Source: Akkermansiaceae bacterium (lineage in GTDB: Bacteria > Verrucomicrobiota > Verrucomicrobiia > Verrucomicrobiales > Akkermansiaceae). From it: a DNA stretch of 64,000 nt. The notes beneath the pieces were generated by a model. The model was not told the origin of the DNA and did not search any database. It saw nothing but the letters and a program-made list of their open reading frames with translations. Position numbers and translations under genes: made by a program. Location of the stretch: NCBI GenBank assembly GCA_905182405.1, contig CAJJBQ010000001.1, forward strand, positions 1,798,001 to 1,862,000. The letters run 5' to 3'. Positions 8,107 through 16,379 of this stretch are shown in pieces; position 1 is the stretch's first letter; the number at the start of each line of letters is the position of its first letter.

Positions 8107-8541
8107 TTGGTGACTGTGAGTGCGCCAAACGACAGCTTCGCTTTTGCTCGTATCGACCTCCCTGGTGCGGGCACTCATGGCTGGCAGGTGCGCCTGCAAC
8201 GCCGGAGGGTGAAGTATGCTAAGTATTTCGGTGATCGCGTATACGGAAGTCATCAGAATGCCTTTCTTGTGGCCAAGGAATGGCGGAACCTACTCTTGAA
8301 AAAGATTAAAGAAGGTGAAAAGGCGAGGATTTGCACTCGCTCTTCAAGGAATCGTTCCGGAGTGGTGGGGGTCTCACAGGTTACGGTGTTGACCAATGGT
8401 GCCGAGTATCGATTCTGGCAGGCGACTTGCTCTCCTTCGCCTGGACGTCGTCGCTGTGTGAAGTTCTCCGTGATGCGGTATGGTGACCAAGTAGCATTTC
8501 GTCTGGCGGTTAAGGCCCGGGAAAAAGGCATAGGGAGTTAG
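8107..8541 (+). CDS. Protein with two AP2/ERF-type DNA-binding-like domains
   Basis: A 144-residue basic protein. Residues 24-66 (GWQVRLQRRRVKYAKYFGD, then a helix ending in AKEWRNLLLKKI) and 82-140 (NRSGVVGVSQV, YRFWQATCSP, FSVMRYGDQVAFRLAVKARE) both show the AP2 pattern of three strands rich in Arg/Trp followed by one amphipathic helix. AP2 domains are best known from plant ERF factors but occur in bacterial and phage proteins, often near homing endonucleases; none is seen here. It is probably a small transcription regulator. Start is uncertain: TTG 8107, GTG 8110 or GTG 8116, all without a clear Shine-Dalgarno site. An operator-like palindrome lies just upstream. Confidence 0.72.
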   Translation: MVTVSAPNDSFAFARIDLPGAGTHGWQVRLQRRRVKYAKYFGDRVYGSHQNAFLVAKEWRNLLLKKIKEGEKARICTRSSRNRSGVVGVSQVTVLTNGAEYRFWQATCSPSPGRRRCVKFSVMRYGDQVAFRLAVKAREKGIGS

Positions 8542-8600
8542 TTATTACTTAGGAATGCTTGCCTTTTTGGAAGCAAGCGGTTTACTCCATTCAAAATACG

Positions 8601-9461
8601 ATGAGTTCTATAATTCCCTTAGAATGCAAAGCGACTAAATGGTTCATTTGGCGGGCTATTCTCATGCTGGTTATGTTCGGCGGCTTTGGCTCGTATTTTC
8701 TCTACGATTGGAAGTTCGGTTATCCTAAGAAGAACTTTATCATTGCTCACTATAAAGCATTCAGTGCAGCTGGGGACGCATGGGCCGTGAATCGAGGAAA
8801 TTGGGAAGAATTTGCCAAGCAGCAGCAGATTCCCTTTGAGGAGGATCACTCTCTTTACCCGCCAGATACTGATTTCGAAGCCAAGTGGCCCGAGATTCTC
8901 TTCGATAAGGAAGGGATGGAAGGAGGTGATGACGAAGGACTTTGGAAGACCTTTAGTGGAGAAAAGGGCTGGTCGCAACAAGTCGACCCGCAAGAGGACT
9001 TTATGTCCAAGTATAAGATTGATCAGCAGCTTTATGCTTCGGGCGTTTGTTTTCTTCTTACGGGCCTCACTCTCTTTTTCTTTGTTCGAACGAAGGGTCG
9101 CTCAATGAAGGTTGACGACGAGGCGTTCTATTCGCCTGATGGTGCCAAGGTTCCATTTGACAAGATGACTCAGATCGATAAGAGAAAGTGGGAAACAAAA
9201 GGGCTGGCGACCATTACTTATTCCGACGAGAACGGGACTTCGTCGAAGGTGAAAGTCGATGGAATGGTTTACGGGCAATTTAAGGAAGAGAATGGCGCAC
9301 CTGCAGAAGCTCTCTTTCAATATATCTTGGTAAACTTCGAAGGAGAACTGATCGAGCTTGTGGTCGATGAAGAGGAAGATGAAGAGGAAGATGAAGAAGC
9401 TGATATCCCCTCCGAAGCGTCTGACGAGGAGGGAGATTCCAAGGAAGACTCTTCAAATTAG
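8601..9461 (+). CDS. Two-pass membrane protein with acidic C-terminus, unknown function
   Basis: Not recognised. The ATG at 8601 (MSSIIPLECKATKW) starts just before a first membrane segment (about residues 14-34, ending YFLYDW); an upstream in-frame codon at 8559 is less likely. About 110 residues follow, rich in Trp, Asp and Glu, then a second membrane segment (GVCFLLTGLTLFFFV). The part behind it has a small beta-rich pattern (VDDEAFYSPDGAKVPFDKM, GLATITYSDENG, KVDGMVYGQF) like a PH-type fold, and the last 35 residues are almost all Glu, Asp and Ser. It stands alone ahead of acpP. Confidence 0.7.
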   Translation: MSSIIPLECKATKWFIWRAILMLVMFGGFGSYFLYDWKFGYPKKNFIIAHYKAFSAAGDAWAVNRGNWEEFAKQQQIPFEEDHSLYPPDTDFEAKWPEILFDKEGMEGGDDEGLWKTFSGEKGWSQQVDPQEDFMSKYKIDQQLYASGVCFLLTGLTLFFFVRTKGRSMKVDDEAFYSPDGAKVPFDKMTQIDKRKWETKGLATITYSDENGTSSKVKVDGMVYGQFKEENGAPAEALFQYILVNFEGELIELVVDEEEDEEEDEEADIPSEASDEEGDSKEDSSN

Positions 9462-9568
9462 GCGCGTCAAAGCTCAAAGGGTAGCGAGTAAACCTTGTTT
9501 GGCTGATTTTTAAGAGTTGCCAAATACCTTGAGGGGCATTAATTCTCTACCAGTTCTTTAAAAACGAC

Positions 9569-9808
9569 ATGGCAGATAACATTCAAGAAAAAGTCACAGA
9601 GATCATTGTGGAGCAGCTCGGAGTGAGCGCAGATCAGGTTAAGCCTGAGGCGAAATTGATCGAGGACCTCGGAGCTGATTCTCTCGACGCAGTCGAGTTA
9701 GTGATGGCTGTTGAGGAAGAGTTCGGCATCGAAGTTGCCGACGAAGACGCGGAAAAACTGGCTGCCGTGGGCGATATCACCGCACATGTGGAGAAGGCTA
9801 CCGCGTAG
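9569..9808 (+). CDS. acpP: Acyl carrier protein
   Basis: A 79-residue acidic helical protein with the invariant [16 protein letters not shown] segment; the Ser in GADSLD (about residue 37) receives the 4'-phosphopantetheine arm. It carries the growing chain in fatty acid synthesis and donates acyl groups for lipid A and phospholipids. Length and sequence are canonical. The usual fab neighbours are absent; accA lies 1.5 kb downstream. It has its own terminator 28 bases after the stop, so it is probably a monocistronic, highly expressed gene. Confidence 0.98.
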   Translation: MADNIQEKVTEIIVEQLGVSADQVKPEAKLIEDLGADSLDAVELVMAVEEEFGIEVADEDAEKLAAVGDITAHVEKATA

Positions 9809-9835
9809 GACGCTTCTTAGCACCTTTTCGAAATT

Positions 9836-9865
9836 GGCAGGTTCCTCGGTGAACCTGCCTTTTTT
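9836..9865 (+). terminator. Rho-independent terminator after acpP
   Basis: GGCAGGTTC (9836-9844) and GAACCTGCC (9851-9859) form a perfect 9-bp stem with a six-base loop, followed by TTTTTT. Confidence 0.93.
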
Positions 9866-9911
9866 ATTGGTCAGATAGACCAATCTAAGCGAGACTTCTA
9901 TCAACGCTGAG

Positions 9912-10436
9912 ATGCCTAATCCTGATGATTTTCAATATGCAATGGAGGCCAGCAAGGTCCTCCATGAGCCAGCTCGTCGGATCGATACCTTTGGTTCCAC
10001 TCGCTTCGAGTTTGAGGTTCTCAGCGAGCCCATGGATTCAGTGGGCTCGGTAAGAGTCCGGAGAGGAGAAGTGCAAGCGCAGAAACCTCAGCTGATTAAG
10101 CCGGAAGGGTTTTCAGATATTGAGCTGGAAGGGTTTAATCCTCAGATGCTCGAGGTGATTGAGCACTTGAAGCAGAACGGAGTCGATCTGAGTTTCTTGC
10201 GTTACGGATTTCAGTTCAAGAGAAGCGAAGTTGCGGAAGAAATTGTCCACGATCATATGGAATCGGTGAAGAAGAAAGCGCTTGAGAACGTAAGAAGGAC
10301 GGGGAATCCCTCTCTGGTTGTGATTGAGGCGATCGATGATAGTTGGGAAGTGGGGGTGATGAAATTCACCATCGATATGATCATGAAATCCTCCGAAATT
10401 AATCGCTTCGACTTCAAGCGAAGAGGCCTCATGTAA
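9912..10436 (+). CDS. Conserved hypothetical protein, soluble
   Basis: Not recognised. A 174-residue soluble, charged protein starting at ATG 9912 (MPNPDDFQYAMEASKVLHEP). The N-terminal half has a strand-rich RFEFEVLSEPMDSVGSVRVRRG segment, the C-terminal half is helical (VAEEIVHDHMESVKKKALENV) and ends FDFKRRGLM. No signal peptide, membrane segment or metal motif is visible. It is followed after nine bases by the LysM gene and then accA, so the three probably share a transcript. Confidence 0.7.
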   Translation: MPNPDDFQYAMEASKVLHEPARRIDTFGSTRFEFEVLSEPMDSVGSVRVRRGEVQAQKPQLIKPEGFSDIELEGFNPQMLEVIEHLKQNGVDLSFLRYGFQFKRSEVAEEIVHDHMESVKKKALENVRRTGNPSLVVIEAIDDSWEVGVMKFTIDMIMKSSEINRFDFKRRGLM

Positions 10437-10445
10437 GCCGGTAAA

Positions 10446-11336
10446 ATGAAGGGGATCATTACTGTCATCAAGATCTTTGCCGTGCTCTCGGTTTTGGGGA
10501 TTCTTGGAGCTTTGATTCTATTCCTGAGGAATTTCCAGAAAGATTTCGCCCAGCCGATGGAGGATCGTAAGGAACGATTGGGAAATTTAATAGAGAAGAG
10601 CAAGGAGAGCACTTTCAAGCGTGGAGAACGCGAGTTTAATCGAGCGGTGGAGTTGATTGCAATGGAGCGTCTCGATGATGCGCGAGAGAAACTCCTGTTT
10701 ATTCTGAATCTTCACGCAGATTCAGAATTTGGGTATGAAGCCCGGCGAATTCTTGGCGAAATCAACCTCGATGAGTTGCTCTCGGTTGAGAACATGGCAA
10801 ATAAAAAGATTCATACCGTCAAGCCCGGCGAATCGTATATCAAAATCGCGCAGCAGCATCGCACCACGCTGGATTGCATAATGTTTCTTAATGGACTGCT
10901 TGATGCAAAACAACTCCATCCTGGTGACGAAATGATTGTCATGTCTCTTGATTACAAGCTGGTGGTGGATCTTTCTGGAATGCGTGTCGCGCTATTTCAT
11001 CGGGATCTGGATAGGAAGGAGCATGTCTTTGCGAAGGGGTATCCCATTTTAAAATTCAATCTTCCAAATCTTGGATCTCATTCAATTCATACCAAGATCA
11101 GCTCCAAAGTGGGTGAGGTGAATGGCAGGTCTTACCAGCCGATTCGTTTAAATTACCGTAATGGAACGAAAGTTCTTGGTATGAAAGCGGCCCGACGAAA
11201 TCTTCAGCTTCGCCCCTTGCTCAAGATGGATGATGTCGATCAGGGAGATGGCATTTTTCTCAGTGTTTCGACGATGGAAGAGCTCGCAATGCTCATTCGT
11301 GTTGGGAATGAAGTGGAAATAAAGCCCGCCAAGTGA
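10446..11336 (+). CDS. Membrane-anchored LysM protein with degenerate L,D-transpeptidase-like domain
   Basis: An N-terminal membrane anchor (about residues 5-28), a helical TPR-like stretch (60-110), and a LysM domain (121-166, KKIHTVKPGESYIKIAQQH, NGLLDAKQLHPGDEMIV), which binds peptidoglycan glycan chains. Behind it, residues 170-290 read like a YkuD fold: KLVVDLSGMRVALFHR at the start and TMEELAMLIRVGNEVEI at the end match the opening strand and closing helix-strand of L,D-transpeptidases. The catalytic SHGCxR motif is absent (QGDGIFLSVS instead) and the domain has no cysteine, so it is probably an inactive cell-wall binding or scaffolding protein. It precedes accA by 23 bases. Confidence 0.75.
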   Translation: MKGIITVIKIFAVLSVLGILGALILFLRNFQKDFAQPMEDRKERLGNLIEKSKESTFKRGEREFNRAVELIAMERLDDAREKLLFILNLHADSEFGYEARRILGEINLDELLSVENMANKKIHTVKPGESYIKIAQQHRTTLDCIMFLNGLLDAKQLHPGDEMIVMSLDYKLVVDLSGMRVALFHRDLDRKEHVFAKGYPILKFNLPNLGSHSIHTKISSKVGEVNGRSYQPIRLNYRNGTKVLGMKAARRNLQLRPLLKMDDVDQGDGIFLSVSTMEELAMLIRVGNEVEIKPAK

Positions 11337-11359
11337 TAGCCTTTAGTCGTAAAAATAAT

Positions 11360-12313
11360 ATGGAATTGCTCGAATTCGAAAAACCAATCGTAGAATTGGA
11401 AGATGAATTGAACCTCCTTAAGGAGAAGTCTGTTTCTCAGAAAATTGATCTTAGTGGGGAAATTTCCTCAATTGAGGAAAAGCTGGTGGAAACCCGGCGT
11501 GATATCTACGATAACCTCTCACCTTGGCAGCGTGTTCAGATCGCTCGCCATACGAAACGTCCTTTTATGTTGGACTACGTCGCCAAAGCTTTTGATCACT
11601 TTACTGAGCTTCATGGCGATCGGATTCTGGGAGACGATCACTCGATGCCTGGAGGTTTCGGGACCATTGCAGGCCAACGATGCGTCGTTCTAGGGCATCA
11701 AAAGGGAAGGGACCTGAAAGAAAACCTCAAGAGGAACTTTGGGTCAGCACATCCCGAAGGCTATCGCAAGTCTCTCCGACTGATGCAGATGGCGGAGAAA
11801 TTTTCACTACCGATTGTGACGTTGATTGATACGCCAGGAGCTTATCCTGGGATTGGAGCGGAAGAGCGCAACATCGCCGAAGCGATTGCCCGCAATCTTC
11901 GCGAAATGATGCTTCTCCGCGTGCCCATCATCGCTGTTGTTTTGGGTGAAGGTGGTTCAGGTGGGGCGCTCGGGATCGGAGTGGCCGACCGGGTGCTCAT
12001 GATGGAAAATGCTTATTACTCGGTGATTAGCCCTGAAGGTTGTGCCGCCATTCTCTGGAAACATCGCAAGTTCGCCCCCGAGGCGGCAGAAGCGATGAAG
12101 ATTGCCGCGCCAGATCTTGCAAAGCTAGGTCTTATTGATGGGGTGATTCCGGAGGTTCCCGGAGGTGCGCATCATGATTTAGGCGCTGCGGCAATGGCTT
12201 TTCGCAGCGAATTGGTGAAGCGGCTTGAGGAACTCAAAGCCTTGCCAACCGCAGACCTTCTTAATCAACGCTACGAAAAGTTCCGTAAGTTTGGGGAGTG
12301 GACTGAGGCTTAA
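11360..12313 (+). CDS. accA: Acetyl-CoA carboxylase carboxyltransferase subunit alpha
   Basis: Forms, with AccD, the carboxyltransferase that moves CO2 from biotin-BCCP to acetyl-CoA, giving malonyl-CoA for fatty acid synthesis. Hallmarks: LLEFEKPIVELEDEL at the start, PWQRVQIARHTKRP, GHQKGRD, TLIDTPGAYPGIGAEERN and LGEGGSGGALGIGVADRVLM (oxyanion glycines). ATG 11360 matches the family N-terminus; a GTG at 11333 overlaps the previous stop and would add nine residues. The 317 residues are normal. The stop overlaps the convergent NHL gene by four bases. accD is not in the window. Confidence 0.97.
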   Translation: MELLEFEKPIVELEDELNLLKEKSVSQKIDLSGEISSIEEKLVETRRDIYDNLSPWQRVQIARHTKRPFMLDYVAKAFDHFTELHGDRILGDDHSMPGGFGTIAGQRCVVLGHQKGRDLKENLKRNFGSAHPEGYRKSLRLMQMAEKFSLPIVTLIDTPGAYPGIGAEERNIAEAIARNLREMMLLRVPIIAVVLGEGGSGGALGIGVADRVLMMENAYYSVISPEGCAAILWKHRKFAPEAAEAMKIAAPDLAKLGLIDGVIPEVPGGAHHDLGAAAMAFRSELVKRLEELKALPTADLLNQRYEKFRKFGEWTEA

Positions 12314-13620
12314 TTACCTCCGGCTTGGGTCGGGACGTTGATTCTCCAAAATTTAGCATCTCCGCTTTTCGATACGAAGTGGTTGAAGATCATGTTACTT
12401 TCGCTTGAGAGCCCAGCTTCGGGGATCCATCTCGGGGGTGCAAGAGTTGTCGATGATTCAAGGAGGTAGCGGCCTTTTGTTCTCGCGGGGAAACTCAGGG
12501 TAAGGTTGAAGAGACCTTTTGTGATGGCTAACGGTGGTGTTTGGGGGCCAGCTGTTGTTGTAACGGCCCTTATAATGCCGGTGTCGTTGGAGACGATAAG
12601 GAGGTCGCCATTCGAGGCCCAGTGAATGGCCCGAGGTTCAGAGATTTTTTCGCCTGCAGAGTCGTGGGTGAAGCCATCTCCAGCTTTCACATTACCACTT
12701 CTTGAACCACTGACAAAGAGGTGGATATTTCCCTCAAGATCGACCCACCACACGTCGCCACCCTTTTGCGTGGCTAGAAAATAGGAGCCATCGGGAAGAA
12801 AGCTGATTCCTCTGACACGCTCCAAAGCAATACTGGTGGCGGGGACTCCACTGGGGCCGCCATTTCCTTCCGAGCCGTTCCCCGCGATGACGAGGGGAGT
12901 GGCTCCGTCACTGGTGATGCGATAAACCCGATGGTCACCGACGCTGGTCACGCCCAAGGTCCCATCCGGGGCGACATCAATGTTTCCCAATCCACGGTTT
13001 CCAGGAGAGACGTAGGCGTAGTCAGTGAGTTCGCCAATAGCTGAGAGCTTCATCACTGCTTGAAGACCGGATGGCATGATTCCTCCACAAAAGTAGATCA
13101 CTTGCTCATCGTCGCTGACCCACAAACCTCGCCCAGCGAAGAAGCCCGGGGCATGCTTGAGAATGGTGGAGCACATTCCCGATGGAGTGACTTTACGGAT
13201 CTTTTTGTTGTCAGTATCAAGAATGTAAAATGTCCCATCGCCAAGGACATGAAGTCCGTTGGGGTTGGATAGATCAACTTGAGTCGCTGGGGTTGGAGAA
13301 TCAGGGCCGTCCCCACTAGTGTGGGTGCCTGCGACCGTGGTGATGGTGGATCCGTCGGCGCTCACCCGAAGGACGCTATGCGATTCCTTATCGACGATAT
13401 AGACTCGGCCCCAGGCATCGGTTCCGCAGTCGTGAGGATTGGAAAGTTCCACTTGTTTTGGATCCGCGCCCTCGAATCCGGGGACCCAGAAGTTGTCGTC
13501 CTTGGAAAGTCCCGTCCCAGCGACTGTTCTCAGGGTAGAGAATATTTTTAGTGCGTTAAAATCTTTTCCTAGAACAACCATTGGAAGAGCAAGGATGAGG
13601 GGTATGAAGAGGTTTTTCAT
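12310..13620 (-). CDS. Secreted NHL-repeat beta-propeller protein
   Basis: From ATG 13620 the product begins with a signal peptide (MKNLFIPLILALPMVVLG). The mature part has several NHL-type blades: LSNPHDCGTDAWGRVYIVD, LSNPNGLHVLGDGTFYILD, LGNIDVAPDGTLGVTSVG, VRGISFLPDGSYFLAT and EPRAIHWASNGDLLIVSND. These build a six-bladed propeller used for protein or ligand binding or, rarely, lyase activity. The last 80 residues (FNLTLSFPARTKGRYLLESST) resemble the C-terminal beta-sandwich domain of many Verrucomicrobia exoproteins. Frame extends to 13743 but the upstream part has no signal and overlaps the next gene. Function unknown beyond this. Confidence 0.82.
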   Translation of the reverse strand: MKNLFIPLILALPMVVLGKDFNALKIFSTLRTVAGTGLSKDDNFWVPGFEGADPKQVELSNPHDCGTDAWGRVYIVDKESHSVLRVSADGSTITTVAGTHTSGDGPDSPTPATQVDLSNPNGLHVLGDGTFYILDTDNKKIRKVTPSGMCSTILKHAPGFFAGRGLWVSDDEQVIYFCGGIMPSGLQAVMKLSAIGELTDYAYVSPGNRGLGNIDVAPDGTLGVTSVGDHRVYRITSDGATPLVIAGNGSEGNGGPSGVPATSIALERVRGISFLPDGSYFLATQKGGDVWWVDLEGNIHLFVSGSRSGNVKAGDGFTHDSAGEKISEPRAIHWASNGDLLIVSNDTGIIRAVTTTAGPQTPPLAITKGLFNLTLSFPARTKGRYLLESSTTLAPPRWIPEAGLSSESNMIFNHFVSKSGDAKFWRINVPTQAGGN

Positions 13621-13706
13621 CGTGGGATAGTAGATTCTCAAATACAGTGTGGAATTTGAAACATCGTGCGATTTCATCACATCGGGTTTGTGTTGCCTCG
13701 CTGTTA

Positions 13707-14186
13707 CTATCCCTCTTCCAAAGTGATTGCTTCGATGCGCCAATCGTCATCTCGAACCAAGATTATGAACATGGTGCCGTTGAGGTCGAATCGAGTATTA
13801 GGTCCTGATGCTGCGGCAAAATTCCCGGTAATATGAACCTGCGCTGAGTCACCATCGAGGATGATTCTGCGGGATTCTTCGCTGATTTCCAAGTAGCTGA
13901 TGAAGGATTGAAGCTGATCAATCTGTTCGATCAATTCAATGAGTGAGAACTTGCCTGTAGGCCCAGGGGCAGGCGTGCTGACCTCAACGACCGGGGCAAA
14001 GAGCTCCCGATAGGAAACATGGCGATCCTCTTTGCTGTCTAGTGAGAGCTTTCGATATTCAATGGACTCGATGAATAGGTCAACTTGACGATTTATTTGC
14101 TGCTCTGATTGGCTTCTCCACCAAAAGAATGCACTTGCGATGACGATGATGAGAAGACCGATGATCAGGGAAAAGCGCTGAGACAT
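13707..14186 (-). CDS. Membrane-anchored small protein, possible NTF2-like fold
   Basis: Not firmly recognised. A single N-terminal anchor (LIIGLLIIVIASAFFWW, residues 7-23) is followed by about 130 periplasmic residues: a helix with SLIELIEQIDQLQSFISYLEI, then strands (RRIILDGDSAQVHITGNF, FDLNGTMFIILVRDDDWRIEAITLEEG). The helix-then-curved-sheet order, ending in a W-R-I strand, recalls SnoaL/NTF2-like domains. It follows the rlmI-like gene by one base and is probably translated with it. Confidence 0.65.
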   Translation of the reverse strand: MSQRFSLIIGLLIIVIASAFFWWRSQSEQQINRQVDLFIESIEYRKLSLDSKEDRHVSYRELFAPVVEVSTPAPGPTGKFSLIELIEQIDQLQSFISYLEISEESRRIILDGDSAQVHITGNFAAASGPNTRFDLNGTMFIILVRDDDWRIEAITLEEG

Positions 14187-14187
14187 C

Positions 14188-15387
14188 TTAGCGATTGGGT
14201 GCGAGTTGGAAGGTGAATCCTTTAAGATACTCCGTTTCCGGAAGGGTTGTAATGATGGGGTGATCCAGGCGCTGGGTATGGGAATCGATCATGCGCAAGG
14301 TACGTCGTCCGTCTACCGCGGCTCGTTGCACACTGCTCAGGAAAATCTCGCGAGTCGCGTGATGGGAGCAACAAAACGTGGCTAAAATTCCGCTGGGGTT
14401 AAGTTTCGCAAGAGCTCTGAGGTGGATTTCCTTGTAACCTCTCATGGCATCATTGACCGACTTCTTGTTTCGAGTGAAGGAGGGGGGATCAAGGATAATC
14501 AGATCGTAAGTCCCTTCGTGCCGACGGAGGAAATCGAAGGCGTTGGAGGTCACTGTTTCGATTTCGACTCCAGTCAGCTCGGCATTGCGTGTGGTGGCTG
14601 CGGTTGCGCTTTCGGAAATGTCGACGGCAAGGATCGAATCCGCTCCTGTTTTGGCGCAAGCGAGCCCGAAGCCGCCTTGATTGCAGAAGACATCGAGGAC
14701 TTTCTTTCCTTCAGCATGCTTCGCGACTCGGGCGTAACTGTCCATAATGTCGAGGTAGAGGCCCGTTTTTTGCCCGTTAGCTGGGTCAATTTCGAAAATC
14801 GAACCGTTGTGCTCCACTGTAAAAGGCTCGGGTTGGGCGCCGTGGATCATTTTGATCTCCTCTTCGAGACCTTCGGCTTTTCGCATGGAGGAATCATTGC
14901 GTAGGGTGATCGAGGTTGGTGAGAGGAGCTCTAGGAGAGTCTTGGCGATGATGTCCTGTCGCTGCTCCATTGCAATTGTGGTGGTCTGCATCACTAAGTG
15001 ATCGCCGTAGCGATCGACGATAAGACCGGGGAGGCCGTCAGATTCGCTCCACACGAGGCGACAGAGCTGGTTATTTAGATCAAGCGATGCGCGGTAGTCG
15101 ATTGATTGGCCGATTCTGCGGGCAAAGAACTCCTCGTCGAGATTTTGAGTCCTTCGGGAGATGCGACGGGCGACAATCTGTGAATTTGGATTGTATATCG
15201 CACAGCCGAGAGGCCGGTCTTTGAAGTCCTTAAGAGAAATGAGATCCCCGGGCTCCGGATTTCCGAAGGTTTTCTGAATTTCCGAGGCGTAAACCCAATC
15301 ATGGCCGTGAAATATCCTAGATCTCGGTTTAATAATAATGCCTGCCATGGGGTGAGACAAGAGTAGCGGAGCGCTAAGATCAAGCAT
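14188..15387 (-). CDS. rlmI: Class I SAM-dependent rRNA methyltransferase, RlmI family
   Basis: 399 residues. The N-terminal PUA domain (IIIKPRSRIFHGHDWVYASEI, then GDLISLKDFKDRPLGCAIYN) binds RNA; the C-terminal Rossmann domain has VLDVFCNQGGFGLACAKTGA (SAM motif I), DLIILDPPSFTRNKKS (motif IV, DPPS) and FCCSHH. RlmI methylates C5 of C1962 in E. coli 23S rRNA; homologues may have other cytosines as target. ATG 15387 is preceded by AAGGGG at good spacing; an internal ATG at 15348 matches the family start about as well. Followed directly by the anchored small protein gene. Confidence 0.88.
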   Translation of the reverse strand: MLDLSAPLLLSHPMAGIIIKPRSRIFHGHDWVYASEIQKTFGNPEPGDLISLKDFKDRPLGCAIYNPNSQIVARRISRRTQNLDEEFFARRIGQSIDYRASLDLNNQLCRLVWSESDGLPGLIVDRYGDHLVMQTTTIAMEQRQDIIAKTLLELLSPTSITLRNDSSMRKAEGLEEEIKMIHGAQPEPFTVEHNGSIFEIDPANGQKTGLYLDIMDSYARVAKHAEGKKVLDVFCNQGGFGLACAKTGADSILAVDISESATAATTRNAELTGVEIETVTSNAFDFLRRHEGTYDLIILDPPSFTRNKKSVNDAMRGYKEIHLRALAKLNPSGILATFCCSHHATREIFLSSVQRAAVDGRRTLRMIDSHTQRLDHPIITTLPETEYLKGFTFQLAPNR

Positions 15388-15447
15388 GAGAACCCCTTTT
15401 CACTTGAACAAGTGCCGATCCGGGCCTAAGTCCTCCGAACCAAAGCT

Positions 15448-15942
15448 ATGGGCCAGCAATTAAGAACCAACACAAAGCGTCGCCGCCGTAAGGATTACCT
15501 CAAGCGGAAAAAGGAGCAGGCGCGCGCTAGCGCAGCCGTCAAAAAGTCTTCACCGAAGCCCGCAAAGGCTCCTGCGAAGAAGGCAGCTAAGAAGGCAGCT
15601 AAGAAGGCAGCTAAGAAGGCAGCCAAAAAGGTTGCTAAGAAAGTAGAAGCACCTGCTGCTGAGAAAGTAGAGGCGCCCGCTGCTAAAGAGGTTGCAGCCT
15701 CTCAGGATCTTGGACTCGTCTATGATAAGGCTCCTGATAGCGTTGATGACCTTAAGGAGATCAGCGGTGTTGGACCGGCTCTTGAAGGTAAGCTTCACGG
15801 TTTGGGAATCTACACATACGCGCAAATTTTAGCTTGGACTCCGGCAAACATTGCCTCCTTCGATGACCTCCTTTCATTTAAAGGTCGTATCGAGCGTGAT
15901 GAATGGCTGAAGCAGGTTGCTGCGCTCGAAGCTGCTAAGTAA
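15448..15942 (+). CDS. H1-like basic protein with C-terminal helix-hairpin-helix domain
   Basis: 164 residues in three parts: a conserved-looking basic head (MGQQLRTNTKRRRRKDYLKR), a Lys/Ala tail region with four KKAA units and two VEAPAA units (about 25-88), and a C-terminal domain (100-160) with LKEISGVGPALEGKLHGLGI and YTYAQILAW. The last is a helix-hairpin-helix fold that binds DNA backbone non-specifically and is found in many small nucleoid and repair proteins and in L21 fusions. The whole is best read as a nucleoid-associated protein. It has its own terminator. A link to the other Lys/Ala-rich proteins in this window is inferred. Confidence 0.82.
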   Translation: MGQQLRTNTKRRRRKDYLKRKKEQARASAAVKKSSPKPAKAPAKKAAKKAAKKAAKKAAKKVAKKVEAPAAEKVEAPAAKEVAASQDLGLVYDKAPDSVDDLKEISGVGPALEGKLHGLGIYTYAQILAWTPANIASFDDLLSFKGRIERDEWLKQVAALEAAK

Positions 15943-15963
15943 GCAACTTTTTAACATGTTTTC

Positions 15964-15997
15964 AAACCCACTCTGCCCTGTGCTGAGTGGGTTTTTT
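15964..15997 (+). terminator. Rho-independent terminator after the HHH protein gene
   Basis: AAACCCACTC (15964-15973) pairs with GAGTGGGTTT (15985-15994), 11-base loop, with six T from 15992. Strong and typical. Confidence 0.92.
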
Positions 15998-16030
15998 ATG
16001 CTCTCCTCTAGCTTCAAAAGACTTTCCTGA

Positions 16031-16336
16031 ATGAATAGTCAATCCAGCCTTATTGCCCTTTCAATTGCGATCGCAAAGGTGACGCTCATGGAGCGCGCTC
16101 GGAGACGAAAGTTGATCTCAGGAGTTTTGGTTGCGCTCTTAGTAATCTTTGTCCTGGGCAATTGGCCGCTTTCAAAGTGGTTGGGTGGGTCTCCTTGGTT
16201 GATGTTTCTCTGGCTGGGAGGCTGTGCTTTTTTGGCTCTCTTTTTGGCTCTGTTGGCTCTCTACGATGCGCTCTCGGTGGTGAAGGAGGAGAGAGCCAAG
16301 TTGGAGCTTGGAAAAGAGGATCAGACTGAAGAGTGA
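16031..16336 (+). CDS. Small two-pass membrane protein
   Basis: Not recognised. 101 residues with two close hydrophobic segments (LISGVLVALLVIFVLG, about 28-43, and FLWLGGCAFLALFLALLAL, about 59-77) and charged ends; the tail (VKEERAKLELGKEDQTEE) is helical. A basic stretch (ERARRRK) before the first segment suggests both ends face the cytoplasm. It lies 43 bases before the M20 peptidase gene and may be cotranscribed. Confidence 0.62.
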   Translation: MNSQSSLIALSIAIAKVTLMERARRRKLISGVLVALLVIFVLGNWPLSKWLGGSPWLMFLWLGGCAFLALFLALLALYDALSVVKEERAKLELGKEDQTEE

Positions 16337-16379
16337 TTTGTGACTTGCGAGTCGTGGCGTGGGGCCTCATCCATCAAGC

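Noticed and set aside
8553..8580. Hairpin GCTTGC ... GCAAGC after the AP2-like gene
   Set aside because: The T run is inside the loop, not behind the stem, so it does not fit an intrinsic terminator.
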